Notes: a model not told the origin generated them from the sequence alone. A stretch of DNA of 64,000 bases from Laspinema palackyanum D2a (GCA_025370845.1 JAMXFF010000001.1:167020-231019), one strand, 5' to 3'. Counted from the stretch's first letter, positions 1-9,917 are shown. Program-made: numbers and translations.

Positions 1-678
1 GGAGATATTGATATTGCTCCGCTTATCGATCATTCCCTACTCAATCCCACTGCTACCCTAAAACAGGTAGAGCAGTGGTGTGAAGAAGCAGACCGATTCA
101 AATTTGCCTCGGTTTGCGTGTATCCCGCTTACGTTCGTCAAGCGACTAACTACCTTCACGGCAAGAGTCCCAAAGTTTGCACTGTGATTGGCTTTCCCAC
201 CGGAGGCAGCACCTCAGCGACCAAGCTGTATGAAGCCCAAGAAGCCGTAGACAATGGAGCCACGGAACTGGATGTGGTGATCAATATTGGCTGGCTTAAA
301 GCGGGGAAAAATAACGACGTCCATGATGAGATTGCGGCGATTTGTGATAAGACGGATCGACCCGTGAAAGCGATTCTGGAAACGAACCTGCTGAGTGATG
401 AAGAGAAGCGAGTAGCGGCGGAGATTTGCATGGATGCCGGGGTTGCTTATTTAAAAACCTGTACCGGATTTGCCGGTGGCGCGACTGTTGCTGACGTGGA
501 ACTGCTCAAGAAAATCGGTCGAGGACAGGTGGGAGTTAAGGCATCGGGAGGAATCCGTACTGTAGACCAAGCGATTGATTTAATCATTGCCGGTGCGACT
601 CGCTTAGGGACTTCTTGGGGGCCTCATTTTTTGGGTTTATCCTCCCCTGGGGATGCCGAGTCAAACGAGGACCGATGA
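1..678 (+). CDS. deoC: Deoxyribose-phosphate aldolase, 5' end outside window
   Basis: Frame 1 is open from the first base and reads into the ORF, so the gene starts before the window. DeoC cleaves 2-deoxy-D-ribose 5-phosphate into glyceraldehyde 3-phosphate and acetaldehyde in deoxynucleoside catabolism (cytoplasm). Visible class I aldolase features are the early LIDHSLL segment, the Schiff-base lysine in YLKTCTGF and the second active-site lysine in VKASGGIR. The C-terminal GTSWG segment is typical of the family, so only the extreme N-terminus is missing. It is followed after about 50 nt by recO in the same orientation, an arrangement I recall as common in cyanobacteria. Confidence 0.95.
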   Translation, partial: GDIDIAPLIDHSLLNPTATLKQVEQWCEEADRFKFASVCVYPAYVRQATNYLHGKSPKVCTVIGFPTGGSTSATKLYEAQEAVDNGATELDVVINIGWLKAGKNNDVHDEIAAICDKTDRPVKAILETNLLSDEEKRVAAEICMDAGVAYLKTCTGFAGGATVADVELLKKIGRGQVGVKASGGIRTVDQAIDLIIAGATRLGTSWGPHFLGLSSPGDAESNEDR

Positions 679-726
679 CCGATCGCAACTGCCCAACTCA
701 GGTCCCTCTAACGAGAAGCAAACAAC

Positions 727-1650
727 ATGAGTCGAACGTACAAAGCCACAGGTATCAATCTCAAAAGCATCCCCCTGGGTGAATCCGACCGGATTCTAAC
801 AATTTTGACCCGGGAATGTGGTTTGATTCGGGCAGTGGCACCGGGAGTTCGCCAACCCAAGTCTAAGTTAGGGGGACGGGCGGGATTATTTGTGGTGAAT
901 GAGTTGGTGCTGACTCAGGGGCGATCGCTCGATCGCATCAACCAAGCTGAAACCCTGGAATCCTATCCTGGTTTGAGCAAAGATTTGGGCAAACTGACTG
1001 CTGGACAATATTTGGCGGAATTAGCACTCTGCCAAGCCCTCAGTGACCAACCTCAAGAAGAATTATTTAGTTTACTGAGTGAACATTTGAGTCGAATTGA
1101 GGGGTTGAGCATGGTAGGCGATCGGCCCAGTACCACGCAAGTTCTTCCCTTACTCACCCAGGGAATTTATCACTTACTGGCTTTAGGGGGAATTGCTCCC
1201 CAAGTTCATGCCTGTTGCCTGACTCAACGCTCGGTGACTCCAGATTTTCAGTCTTTAAACTGGCGAGTTGGCTTTAGTACCAGTGCCGGGGGAATCGTGA
1301 GTTTAGGCAGCGAAAATCGTCCTAAAAATTCCGGTGCTAGACCTAAACCAGACCCCAGTAATCGCTCATCTCCCTCGGTTCAGACCCAGACTCTCCCCCG
1401 AAAGGTCGATCGCCAATTAAATGCCGTTGAGTTAGCGATTCTACAACAACTGACTGCTGCCGAACTCCCTCACGAAACTCACCTAAATTTACAGATCCAA
1501 GGCATGATGGGTGAGCGGCCATCGGTTGATCAAGTGTGGGTCTCGATTGAACATCTGTTACGGCATTATGCCCAGTATCATTACGGTCAATCGATTCGCT
1601 CTGCTACTTTAATGGATACCTATATCCATTCAGCGAGGGCAAGTTTTTAA
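727..1650 (+). CDS. recO: DNA repair protein RecO
   Basis: RecO binds single-stranded DNA and, with RecF and RecR, helps load RecA in gap and recombinational repair. The 307-residue product has the N-terminal OB-fold region (YKATGINLKS..LGESDRIL, then AVAPGVRQPKSKLGG) followed by a helical domain. The cysteine cluster that forms a zinc finger in many RecO proteins is reduced to HACCLTQ with no second Cys pair visible. A Ser/Pro/Asn-rich insert at about residues 190-225 lengthens the protein relative to typical 240-residue homologues. The ATG at 727 gives the expected family N-terminus. Confidence 0.93.
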   Translation: MSRTYKATGINLKSIPLGESDRILTILTRECGLIRAVAPGVRQPKSKLGGRAGLFVVNELVLTQGRSLDRINQAETLESYPGLSKDLGKLTAGQYLAELALCQALSDQPQEELFSLLSEHLSRIEGLSMVGDRPSTTQVLPLLTQGIYHLLALGGIAPQVHACCLTQRSVTPDFQSLNWRVGFSTSAGGIVSLGSENRPKNSGARPKPDPSNRSSPSVQTQTLPRKVDRQLNAVELAILQQLTAAELPHETHLNLQIQGMMGERPSVDQVWVSIEHLLRHYAQYHYGQSIRSATLMDTYIHSARASF

Positions 1651-1728
1651 CTTTCCCGTTAATCCCTGAACTCATAAACATTTGTCCCTGAAACTCATTC
1701 AAAATAGCCGATTTTAACCTTACCCATA

Positions 1729-3345
1729 ATGCCATTATCTGATTCAAATTTAGAAACACAGGTTCCCCACTGGAATCCCTCAAATTCTTCTCAAAAACAT
1801 CCAAACCAACGAGGAGGAAGTCATCATCAAACCCAATATCGCCGTCCGGTTCAAGCGGAGAAACTAGAGGAAATTGAGCGCAACAACCGCTCACCGGGTC
1901 ATAGCAATGGGCGATCGCCTAATTCCCCAGGTAAACCTCGTCCCCCTGGAACATCGCCACAGTCAGAATCTGAACCTACTCTGTCTCAAAATGGTTCTGG
2001 CTCAATGGAAGAAAATATTCAACCCCCCGCACCGCCAGAACCAGAACGTGGGTTTATGCCGGTCTTAAAAAACCGCAATTTTCTAGTTTTGTGGAGTGGT
2101 CAGGTCTTCTCTCAGTTAGCAGATAAAGTCTATTTAGTCCTGATGATTGGCCTCGTTGCCAGCCGCTTTCAAGCCGAGGGCCAAAGCATCAGCGGTTGGG
2201 TTTCCGCGATTATGGTGGCCTTTACGATTCCAGCAGTTCTGTTAGGTTCCCTCGCCGGTGCTTTAACCGATCGCTGGTCCAAAAAAGGCATATTAGTATC
2301 CACGAATTTAGTGCGGGGAATCTTCGTTTTATCCCTGCCGTTGCTGTTGCTTTTATCCGAAGGATTCCATTTGGGAACGTTACCCTTGGGATTCGCTTTA
2401 ATGCTGATGGTGACTTTTGTTGTCTCCACCCTCACCCAATTTTTTGCCCCAGCCGAACAAGCGGTCATTCCCCTAATTTTAGAACGACGGCTGTTGCTTC
2501 CTGCGAATTCCCTCTATACCACCACGATGATGGCTTCAGTAATCGTGGGATTTGCAGTAGGTGAGCCTCTGTTGGCGATCGCCGATCGCACCTTTGCTCA
2601 TATCGGTGATGGGGTCGGCATCGGCAAAGAACTGGTGGTGGGGGGCAGTTACTGCATGGCTGGGTTACTGTTATTAATGATGAAAACTGGAGAAAAACCC
2701 AATCCGCCAGATACCGAATATCCCCATGTTTTTGAAGATATCCGCGATGGGTGGCACTATCTGAGCAATCATCAGCGCATCAAGAGTGCGTTAATTCAGC
2801 TTGTTATTTTATTTTCCATCTTTGCAGCCCTAGCGGTGTTAGCAGTCCGCCTAGCCGAAGTTATTCCCAACCTTCGCACGGACCAGTTTGGGTTCTTACT
2901 CGCCGCAGCAGGGGCGGGAATGGGGGCCGGTGCCGCCCTCCTCGGCCATTTTGGACAGCATATTTCCCATCGGCGCTTAAGTTTGTTTGGTTCCATTGGC
3001 ATGGCCCTGTCTTTGGGGAGTCTGTCTCTCTTCGGTTCCCAACTTTGGGCGGCATTAGGGTTGATTACCGTATTGGGGATATTTGCCTCCTTCGTCGGGG
3101 TCCCCATGCAAACCACGATTCAGGCGGAAACCCCAGAAGAAATGCGGGGTAAGGTGTTTGGCTTACAGAATAATGCAATTAATATTGCCCTAACCCTGCC
3201 TCTGGCCCTGGCGGGAGTCGCGGAAGCCATGTTTGGGTTAACAGTGGTGCTGTTAAGTTTGGGGGCGATCGCCATAGCCGGAGGCGTCCTAAGCTGGTAT
3301 ATTTCCGAAACAGAACCCCATCCCTCTAACCCACGCCCGGAATAA
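1729..3345 (+). CDS. MFS transporter with long low-complexity N-terminus
   Basis: A 538-residue membrane protein. Roughly the first 105 residues are hydrophilic and rich in Ser, Pro, Asn and Gln. The major-facilitator region begins near FMPVLKNRNF and contains about ten to twelve hydrophobic segments, with the loop DRWSKKG matching the MFS loop 2-3 signature (D-R-x-x-x-K-x). The substrate cannot be told from sequence. Alternative in-frame ATGs exist at the end of the hydrophilic extension, so the true start could lie further in. It lies 78 nt after recO and may be cotranscribed with it. Confidence 0.85.
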   Translation: MPLSDSNLETQVPHWNPSNSSQKHPNQRGGSHHQTQYRRPVQAEKLEEIERNNRSPGHSNGRSPNSPGKPRPPGTSPQSESEPTLSQNGSGSMEENIQPPAPPEPERGFMPVLKNRNFLVLWSGQVFSQLADKVYLVLMIGLVASRFQAEGQSISGWVSAIMVAFTIPAVLLGSLAGALTDRWSKKGILVSTNLVRGIFVLSLPLLLLLSEGFHLGTLPLGFALMLMVTFVVSTLTQFFAPAEQAVIPLILERRLLLPANSLYTTTMMASVIVGFAVGEPLLAIADRTFAHIGDGVGIGKELVVGGSYCMAGLLLLMMKTGEKPNPPDTEYPHVFEDIRDGWHYLSNHQRIKSALIQLVILFSIFAALAVLAVRLAEVIPNLRTDQFGFLLAAAGAGMGAGAALLGHFGQHISHRRLSLFGSIGMALSLGSLSLFGSQLWAALGLITVLGIFASFVGVPMQTTIQAETPEEMRGKVFGLQNNAINIALTLPLALAGVAEAMFGLTVVLLSLGAIAIAGGVLSWYISETEPHPSNPRPE

Positions 3346-3461
3346 AGCGGTTAGGGATGGACTAAAGGTAAGGGAGAGTCTCGGGTTCATTCCCCTAGGG
3401 CGATCGGCTTTCTCACCATTAGCTGCTAACTTTAACACTAATCGTTAATCCCCAGACCCAA

Positions 3462-4670
3462 ATGCATATCGCTTGGCTTGGAAAGAAAACCCCTTTCTGT
3501 GGCAATGTTACTTACTCTCGTGAAGTTACCAATGCGCTTTTAGATCGAGGACATCAGGTCAGCTTTTTCCATTTCGCTCAACAAGAAGCGGTAGAAGAGG
3601 CGGAAAACCTGCCTCAATTGGAGTCGGAACTGGCCCTCAAAGCCGGGAATGGCTGGCCGGTTGCTGCCTGTGAAGTCTCGTTACCTTGTCTTTATAAGTC
3701 CACGATTTACACCATTCCCACGCCCAAATCGCGGAAGGTGTTGACGCAGGCATTACGGGACCTCAGACCGGATTTGGTTCATGCTTCCCTTACCCTGTCC
3801 CCCCTGGATTTTGTCCTGCCGGAGATTTGTGAAGAGTTAAATTTGCCTTTGGTGGCGACGTTTCACCCGCCATTTGCTCACCAACGCTCGTTGCGATCGG
3901 GACGGCAGCATCTGCAACATCTGACCTATCAACTGTACGCGCCCTTTCTGCCGAATTACGATAAAACCATCGTTTTTTCCCAACTTCAGCGGGAGTTACT
4001 GGGTAAACTCGGGGTCCCCAGTAGGCAAGTGGCGGTGATTCCCAATGGGGTGGATGTCCAGAAGTATTCCCCAGGATATTCTCAGTTCAAGCATGAACTG
4101 AACGCCGATCGCCTGTTTGTCTACCAGGGTCGGATTGCGATGGAAAAAAATGTGGAAGCGCTTCTCAAGGCGTGGAAGCAAGCTGACTTGGGTCCAAGTT
4201 GCAAGCTGGCGATCGTTGGGGATGGTCCCCTGGCTCCCTCGTTACAAGCCTATGCAGGGGCAGAACACAATGTCATCTGGTTGGGATATGTGGGGGATGA
4301 ACAACGCCGCATTGAGATTTTGCGCGGGGCGGATGTGTTTATTTTACCCTCCTTGGTGGAAGGTCTTTCCCTGTCCCTGTTAGAGGCGATGGCTTGTGGT
4401 TTGGCCTGTATTGCCACGGATGTGGGTGCCGATGGAGAAGTGCTTGCTGAGGGGGCTGGGGTGGTGTTGTCGGCCCAAGGCGTGACCACTCAGCTCAAAA
4501 CCCTCCTCCCCGTATTTAAGGATCAGCCGGAATTCATCACCCACTTGGGTCGAAAAGCCCGTCAGCGCGTCCTCGATCGCTATACCCTCAGTCGTAATAT
4601 TTCCCAGTTGGAACTGATGTATGAGGAGATTTTACAGGAACGCCCCTTGCCCGTGACGCAGTGGGCGTAA
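3462..4670 (+). CDS. GT4-family glycosyltransferase
   Basis: A 402-residue retaining GT-B glycosyltransferase. The N-terminal Rossmann half begins MHIAWLGKKTPFCGN and has the segment VATFHPPFAHQRS. The C-terminal nucleotide-sugar half has VIPNGVDVQKYSP, FVYQGRIAMEKN and the E-x7-E motif in EGLSLSLLEAMACG. The acceptor is unknown; lipid or surface polysaccharide transfer is possible. It is the last gene of the deoC-recO-MFS run and is followed by a hairpin terminator at 4711-4734. Confidence 0.87.
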   Translation: MHIAWLGKKTPFCGNVTYSREVTNALLDRGHQVSFFHFAQQEAVEEAENLPQLESELALKAGNGWPVAACEVSLPCLYKSTIYTIPTPKSRKVLTQALRDLRPDLVHASLTLSPLDFVLPEICEELNLPLVATFHPPFAHQRSLRSGRQHLQHLTYQLYAPFLPNYDKTIVFSQLQRELLGKLGVPSRQVAVIPNGVDVQKYSPGYSQFKHELNADRLFVYQGRIAMEKNVEALLKAWKQADLGPSCKLAIVGDGPLAPSLQAYAGAEHNVIWLGYVGDEQRRIEILRGADVFILPSLVEGLSLSLLEAMACGLACIATDVGADGEVLAEGAGVVLSAQGVTTQLKTLLPVFKDQPEFITHLGRKARQRVLDRYTLSRNISQLELMYEEILQERPLPVTQWA

Positions 4671-4710
4671 GATAACCTCCCGGTTCTGGTGTGGCACAAC
4701 CCCAACCCTC

Positions 4711-4734
4711 GCCCGCCCTTGCGGGCTATTTTTA
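4711..4734 (+). terminator. Rho-independent terminator after the glycosyltransferase
   Basis: GCCCGC at 4711-4716 pairs with GCGGGC at 4721-4726 around a CCTT loop and is followed by TATTTTTA. It lies about 40 nt past the glycosyltransferase stop codon and 46 nt before the next start codon. Confidence 0.7.
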
Positions 4735-4779
4735 TGGCAGTACAATTAAGAAAAAGTATGGAATCACCCTCAAATATAC

Positions 4780-5445
4780 ATGAATCCTGCAACTTTTAAT
4801 TCATCCCATTTAAACCCTAACCTTCCCAAATGGCAACCGGCCACTTGGGAGGACTATTTAGCTTATTGTGACGCTGAAAATTTCGAGGACGGTCGCGCTT
4901 TTTATCATCAAGGATATCTGTGGATTGATATGGGGAATGAAGGCATTGATCATGCCAGAGTCAATAACCTGTTTGCGATGCTATTTTTCCTCTGGTTTTC
5001 TCAGCGCGGGCAAATTTGGGATGATTTAGGCGGCTGTGTGTTGGAAAAACCGCAACAGCAAGGGGCCGCACCCGATCGCCTGGTTTATATTGGGGCCGGG
5101 TCTCCCCAATGGCAAGCGGGAGAACGACGGCGGATTAATTTGGATATCTGGCGGGTTCCCGATTTAGTCGGTGAAGTTTCCGATACTACGCTGGCAACGG
5201 ATCTGGATGAAAAAAAACAGCTTTATGCTGCTTTAAAAATACCCGAATATTGGGCGATCGATATTCAAGGAAAGCGGGTGATTGCCTTTTGCTTACAGGA
5301 GAATGGCAAGTATGAACAAGTGAACTATTCCTTAGCTCTTGAGGGATTACCGATCGCCTTATTATCCCAAACCCTAGAACGCTTACCTCACGAAACCAAT
5401 GGCACAGCGGCTCAATGGTTCGCTCAACAGATTGTTAATCTTTAG
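4780..5445 (+). CDS. Uma2-family (DUF820) endonuclease-like protein
   Basis: A 221-residue member of the PD-(D/E)xK-fold Uma2 family, which is greatly expanded in cyanobacteria and has no firmly established role. The family core is visible as PDLVGEVSDTT followed by the DEKKQLYAAL helix and PEYWAID. The D, E and K needed for a metal-dependent nuclease site are present. The ATG start is preceded by an AT-rich spacer. It is a stand-alone gene flanked by repeat-rich DNA downstream. Confidence 0.85.
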   Translation: MNPATFNSSHLNPNLPKWQPATWEDYLAYCDAENFEDGRAFYHQGYLWIDMGNEGIDHARVNNLFAMLFFLWFSQRGQIWDDLGGCVLEKPQQQGAAPDRLVYIGAGSPQWQAGERRRINLDIWRVPDLVGEVSDTTLATDLDEKKQLYAALKIPEYWAIDIQGKRVIAFCLQENGKYEQVNYSLALEGLPIALLSQTLERLPHETNGTAAQWFAQQIVNL

Positions 5446-5875
5446 TAAATACCGACGTTTTAAACAGGGATAAATTGCATTAGGGAACTCCAAAAAATAA
5501 AATCTTCTAGGAGAGATCCCCCCAACCCCCCTTAAGAAGGGGGGCTTTTCCAATTCTGCAAAACTTCTAATGCAGAACTTTTTCTATGGAAATCCCTTAA
5601 GTTAACGAAAAAAATCGGGTTTTTGTCCCTCGGTGAAGGTTTTAGAAACTGGGTTTTTTCCAAGTTTCTGCTAAGTTGCCTTATAGCAATTTTCACATTT
5701 ATGAGATACCGCTATGGGATCCCCCCTAGCCCCCCTTAAGAAGGGGGGGACATGGAAAGTCCCCCTTTTTTAGATGGAAAGTCCCCCTTTTAAAGGGGGA
5801 TTTAGGGGGATCGTGAATGTACTTCACCACCAAGAGAAAGGCTATAAGTTAATGCAAAAACCCGGTTTCTTGTCC
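5446..5875. other. Intergenic region made largely of repeats
   Basis: No gene is supported here. The stretch holds a MITE-like element at 5480-5600, several CCCCCC..TTAAG..GGGGGG hairpins (around 5520-5545, 5725-5750 and 5760-5812), and partial copies of the AGAAACCCGGTTTCT palindrome family (about 5612-5665 and 5856-5870). The last abuts the larB stop codon. Confidence 0.75.
5480..5600. repeat. MITE-like element, C-rich interior version (copy 1)
   Basis: Starts TTAGGGAACTCCAAAAAAT and ends AAATCCCTTAA, giving imperfect terminal inverted repeats. The interior has a C6..TTAAG..G6 hairpin. A second, inverted copy with nearly the same interior lies at 34958-35077. It carries no coding capacity, so any movement would need a transposase supplied from elsewhere. 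Confidence 0.75.
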
Positions 5876-6664
5876 CTAGTCCGAAGGAGCGGTTTTTTCC
5901 GTTACTCGTTGTGCGGTTCGCAGGATTTGTCCGGCTAAAATGGCGGCACCATAGCCATTATCAATATTGACGACTCCGACACCGGCGGCACAAGAATTGA
6001 GCATGGTTAACAAGGGCGCTAATCCATTGAAACTGGCTCCATAGCCGATACTGGTGGGAACGGCGATGGTGGGTGCATTGGCTAAACCGGCGACGACGCT
6101 GGGTAATGCGCCTTCCATCCCTGCGACGACGATGAGGACATCTGCCTCGGCGATCGCCCGCCAACTGGCGAGTAAGCGATGAATTCCAGCAACGCCGACA
6201 TCCCAATACCGTTTGACTTCAAACCCCGAAAGTTCGGCAACGATCGCCGCTTCTTCTGCTACCGGGAGGTCCGCTGTACCGGCGCAAAGGATGCCGATTT
6301 TGCCCGGATATTTCGCCGTTGCGGAGGCGATCGCCGTCGAACAGATCCGAGCGGTGGGATAATAATACAACCCATGTACCCGGTCCTCAATCTCGGCAAA
6401 CACCTCGGGAGTAATTCGGGTTGCCATCACCACCGGATGATGCTCCCGCATAGAAAGTATAATATCAGCGATTTGTTCCGGCGTTTTCCCTGGACCCCAG
6501 ATGGTTTCTGGAAAGCCGGTTCGCAACGCCCGATGGCGATCGATTCGGGCAAAATCTCCCACCGGCTCAAATCCGAGATATTTTAACTCTTCTACAGCAG
6601 TGGATGGACTCATTTTACCGGCTGCAACGGCTTCTAATAGGGATTGGAGCGTTTCGGGATTCAT
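5876..6664 (-). CDS. larB: LarB, pyridinium biscarboxylic acid mononucleotide synthase
   Basis: LarB carboxylates and hydrolyses nicotinic acid adenine dinucleotide as the first step of nickel-pincer nucleotide cofactor synthesis. The 262-residue product has the N-terminal LarB-type segment and a C-terminal domain related to PurE (AIR carboxylase), with GILCAGTADLPVAEEAA, DVGVAGIHR and VPTSIGYGASF. No larC, larE or larA is visible in the window, so the pathway partners must be elsewhere, or LarB acts without them here. The ATG at 6664 fits the family start. Confidence 0.9.
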   Translation of the reverse strand: MNPETLQSLLEAVAAGKMSPSTAVEELKYLGFEPVGDFARIDRHRALRTGFPETIWGPGKTPEQIADIILSMREHHPVVMATRITPEVFAEIEDRVHGLYYYPTARICSTAIASATAKYPGKIGILCAGTADLPVAEEAAIVAELSGFEVKRYWDVGVAGIHRLLASWRAIAEADVLIVVAGMEGALPSVVAGLANAPTIAVPTSIGYGASFNGLAPLLTMLNSCAAGVGVVNIDNGYGAAILAGQILRTAQRVTEKTAPSD

Positions 6665-6736
6665 GGGTGGGTGTTAATCGTGCGGTGCGATTGAGTTGAG
6701 GGTTTTTGCCCTTAAAACTGCCATTTTACCAGACAA

Positions 6737-8494
6737 CTATTCCTCCAGCTGCAATTCATAAATATTCCAAAATGCTCCCCCTAAGCTAGAATATTCCACC
6801 CCTTTCACGCGATTCCGAACTGCGGTCATTGACAGTTGATTGACTAACTGAATCACGGGTAAATATTCTTGGGTAATTCGTTGGGTTTCGGCATAAAGTT
6901 CTTTCCGTTTGGCTTCATCAATTTCCTGGGAGGCTTGAATATAAAGATTCCCCAGGCGTCGTTCCCAATCCGAAACTTCTCGCCCGACTAACGGCGTTTG
7001 TCCGACTTGGCGAGGTTGATTGAACATATGGAGTCGCCCGTCCGGTAACCATAAATTAGAGGACCAATGGGGTTCAGTTCCGCCTCCAAATCCAATAATT
7101 AGGGCTTCCCAATCCAGAGAATCGGATAATTTGGTAATCACCGCATTCCAAGCGAGGGGTTGGAAATCGACTTGGATGCCGATTTGACTCAAGTTTTGCT
7201 TGATTTGAGCACCCATTGCTTCGCGAATTTTATTACCCGCATTGGTAATTAAGGTAAAGCGCACCCGGTTCCCTTTGGAATCTAAAAGTTGGCCTTGGTT
7301 GTTGTAAGTAAATCCATCTTCTTGTAACAGTTGGCGGGCTTTTTCTGCGTTGTAGTCGTAAACTTTTAAACCTTCTTCTGGGGTGAGATAGTAAGGACTT
7401 TGAACGGAGATATGAGAGTTGATGGGGCGGCCCAGACCTTGGAAGGTATTCTCAATCATGGTTTCCCGGTCCGTTGCATAGGCGATCGCCTGTCGGAATT
7501 TCAAGGAATTAAACCAGCGCGACTTAATCGGATCCACCACGGGACGATTGCTATCCTCTAACCGACCTTTATTCAAATTAAAGGTCATGAAGGTAATTCC
7601 CGGAGCCGGTTCTAATTCATATAAAATTTTAAAGTTATTTCGTTCCTCTTGCTTTTTCAGTAAAGAAAAGTCTTCCGGCCTGACGGAAATACTGTCCAAA
7701 ATTCCCGATAAAAATTGGACGACTCCCGTATCTTGAGATTCGACAACTTCCCAAGAAATTCGCTCAATATAAGGTTGAGGATTGCGCCAGTAGTAGGGGT
7801 TTTTTTCAAAGAAAACTCGTTCGCTGGGTCGGTAAGTAGCGAGTTTGTAAGGACCATTGACAACAATTTCCTCCGGAGGCGTATTAATGCCCCAGGTGGA
7901 GAGAAAGACGGGATTTCCTTCGCGATCTAAGGTTTCCACGGATTCCCGCAGGGCATGGGCGGGCAGAATGGCTAATCCGGCGGCTCTCAGGAAGGGGGCA
8001 AAGGGTTCGACTATGGTAAATTCTACCCGGCGATCGTCGAGTTTTCGGACCGTGGGAAAGGCGCGACTTTCGCCAATCCGCAGTACATCAGCGGTACTGC
8101 TGGGAATTTTTTCATTAAAGTAAATGTCGTTATAGGTAAAAACAACATCATCAACGGTTAAAGGTTGACCATCAGACCATCGCAAATTTTCTTTTAAAGT
8201 AAAGATAATTTGCAATCCATTTTTGGAAATTTCCCAGGATTCGGCGAGGACGGGTTCGACTTCTCCAGTGAGCGGATTTTCTGTGACTAATCCTTCGTAA
8301 GTATATCCAAAAATATTGGGTGATTCTTCACTCAGGGCATAGTTAAAGGTTTTGGGGTCGCTGAGAATACTCAAGACTAAGGGGGTTTGGGCGGCGGATG
8401 TTTTAAATTGGGCTGGATTGCAGGAGGATAAAGAAATCCCGACTAAAACGGTAAGGGCGATCGCCACTCCCTGTTTCCAATATTTTTTAATCAT
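6737..8494 (-). CDS. ABC transporter substrate-binding lipoprotein (SBP family 5)
   Basis: An extracytoplasmic solute-binding protein of the oligopeptide/nickel type (about 585 residues). The N-terminus is a lipoprotein signal: IMIKKYWK, a hydrophobic stretch, then the lipobox LSSC. Family-5 hallmarks include SEESPNIFGYTYEGL, LAESWEISKNG and LRWSDGQPLTVDDVVFTY. I chose the ATG at 8494 rather than the upstream TTG at 8515 because a GGAGGAG ribosome site lies 12 nt before it. No permease or ATPase genes are adjacent, so the transporter partners are unlinked. The substrate is unknown. Confidence 0.9.
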   Translation of the reverse strand: MIKKYWKQGVAIALTVLVGISLSSCNPAQFKTSAAQTPLVLSILSDPKTFNYALSEESPNIFGYTYEGLVTENPLTGEVEPVLAESWEISKNGLQIIFTLKENLRWSDGQPLTVDDVVFTYNDIYFNEKIPSSTADVLRIGESRAFPTVRKLDDRRVEFTIVEPFAPFLRAAGLAILPAHALRESVETLDREGNPVFLSTWGINTPPEEIVVNGPYKLATYRPSERVFFEKNPYYWRNPQPYIERISWEVVESQDTGVVQFLSGILDSISVRPEDFSLLKKQEERNNFKILYELEPAPGITFMTFNLNKGRLEDSNRPVVDPIKSRWFNSLKFRQAIAYATDRETMIENTFQGLGRPINSHISVQSPYYLTPEEGLKVYDYNAEKARQLLQEDGFTYNNQGQLLDSKGNRVRFTLITNAGNKIREAMGAQIKQNLSQIGIQVDFQPLAWNAVITKLSDSLDWEALIIGFGGGTEPHWSSNLWLPDGRLHMFNQPRQVGQTPLVGREVSDWERRLGNLYIQASQEIDEAKRKELYAETQRITQEYLPVIQLVNQLSMTAVRNRVKGVEYSSLGGAFWNIYELQLEE

Positions 8495-8559
8495 AATTGA
8501 GAGGATCTCCTCCAAGGTGTTGTAGGAATTTGGGTTGATGTTTTATTGTAGCGATTGGT

Positions 8560-9042
8560 TTAGGGTTGAGTGACTAATAAGGTGACGGCATAGGCGGCGA
8601 TGCCTTCTTCTCGTCCGACGGGTCCTAGTTTTTCGTTGGTGGTGGCCTTAATTCCGATGCGATCGCCTTCGATATTCAAGACTTGAGCAAGGCGATCGCG
8701 CATGGCGCAAATATGGGGTTTTAATTTGGGGCGTTCGGCAACGACAACGGAATCAATATTCCCCACTTCCCATCCCCGTTCTCGAATCAGGTGATGAACT
8801 TGCTCTAATAATTTTAAACTATCTGCACCCGCCCATTGGGGGTCACTGGGGGGAAAGTACAGTCCAATATCCCCTAAACTCAAGGCCCCAAGCATAGCAT
8901 CCATAATCGCATGAGTCAGCACATCCGCATCGCTATGACCCAATAATCCCAACTCATGGGGAATCCGGACGCCCCCGAGAATTAACGGGCGATCGCTCAC
9001 GAGTTGGTGGATGTCATAACCGTTGCCAATCCGAATGTTCAT
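8560..9042 (-). CDS. ispF: 2-C-methyl-D-erythritol 2,4-cyclodiphosphate synthase
   Basis: IspF forms the cyclic diphosphate intermediate of the MEP isoprenoid pathway in the cytoplasm. The product begins [14 protein letters not shown], where the Asp and His of YDIH are zinc ligands. It continues with [13 protein letters not shown] and ends with [21 protein letters not shown], both diagnostic. The ATG at 9042 gives 160 residues, the normal family length. An upstream in-frame TTG at 9069 would add nine atypical residues. Confidence 0.95.
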   Translation of the reverse strand: MNIRIGNGYDIHQLVSDRPLILGGVRIPHELGLLGHSDADVLTHAIMDAMLGALSLGDIGLYFPPSDPQWAGADSLKLLEQVHHLIRERGWEVGNIDSVVVAERPKLKPHICAMRDRLAQVLNIEGDRIGIKATTNEKLGPVGREEGIAAYAVTLLVTQP

Positions 9043-9112
9043 CTGCTGGTTGTCTGGTATTAGGGTCAATTCACTTTACCAGATTTATCCCCCAGTTTCT
9101 ACCCCCCAAGTG

Positions 9113-9178
9113 AGAAACCGAGTTTCTGCCCAAAATTCTGTCAAATCCCCCAAAATGCTCACCAGAAACCCGGTTTCT
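9113..9178. repeat. Two palindromes of the AGAAACCCGGTTTCT family
   Basis: AGAAACCGAGTTTCT at 9113-9127 and AGAAACCCGGTTTCT at 9164-9178 flank a short spacer upstream of ispF. The same short palindrome recurs near 5856-5870, 41329-41346 and 53993-54007. Confidence 0.7.
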
Positions 9179-9299
9179 AGCCCCCAAAAACTTACCATTA
9201 GGTGAGAAGCATAATTTCTGCATCCAGAACTTTTTACTCCCCGTTTTGAGTCCTAAAATAACTTGACTGCAATCTTATTATTATATATAGTGAATCACA

Positions 9300-9917
9300 T
9301 TACGGTTTTGATTGACGCCGTTGACGCGCTTTCATCTGAGTCAACCCTAAATCACTGCGGAGGTGATCCAGGTCCAGGTCCACCGGATCCACTGGGGCGG
9401 ATTTGACCCGGTATGGGGGACGAGGAGTGGTCCGCCGTGATTTTCGTCGTTGCTGCGCCCAAAATTCATAGCGATACAGTCCCGTGGCGATCGCAAACCA
9501 GACCATTGCCATCCCAAAAGAGAGACTATGACTCACACGATATGCAGTATGACGCCCAAACACCCCAGCTAACTCCGGAGTGAACGAGTCCCCCAAAACC
9601 GCCGCTAGTATAGAAAAGACCAAAACCAGGGTTCCTCCGGTGACTAGGATGGAGAGGAGGAGAGCGACGAAGAGAGAGACAAAAAACACAATTAATCCAT
9701 TGATGCCTTCCCGCCAACTGTGCCCGCGCAACTGCACCCAAGGAATGGGTTTACCCTGCGATCGGCAACGGATCCATTCCAGCAGGCGGTAAGGATAGGC
9801 GATTCCCAAAAACAGCACCACGGGAAAAAACAAGAGAAAAGGCTGGCACAAGCGCCCAGATACCACAGCCACTCCAGCCAGAAAAGCAGTTTTCAAACCC
9901 GAATTTAGCCAAATCAT
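9300..9917 (-). CDS. Unrecognised membrane protein
   Basis: A 205-residue protein that I do not recognise. It has about four to five hydrophobic segments: near residues 10-27, 28-45, a long one in GLIVFFVSLFVALLLSILV, a following VLVFSILAAVL, and one near MAMVWFAIATGLY. The C-terminal 55 residues are basic and Pro/Arg-rich (QQRRKSRRTTPRPPYR), probably cytoplasmic. The ATG at 9917 is the only sensible start. No functional motif was seen. Confidence 0.65.
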   Translation of the reverse strand: MIWLNSGLKTAFLAGVAVVSGRLCQPFLLFFPVVLFLGIAYPYRLLEWIRCRSQGKPIPWVQLRGHSWREGINGLIVFFVSLFVALLLSILVTGGTLVLVFSILAAVLGDSFTPELAGVFGRHTAYRVSHSLSFGMAMVWFAIATGLYRYEFWAQQRRKSRRTTPRPPYRVKSAPVDPVDLDLDHLRSDLGLTQMKARQRRQSKP

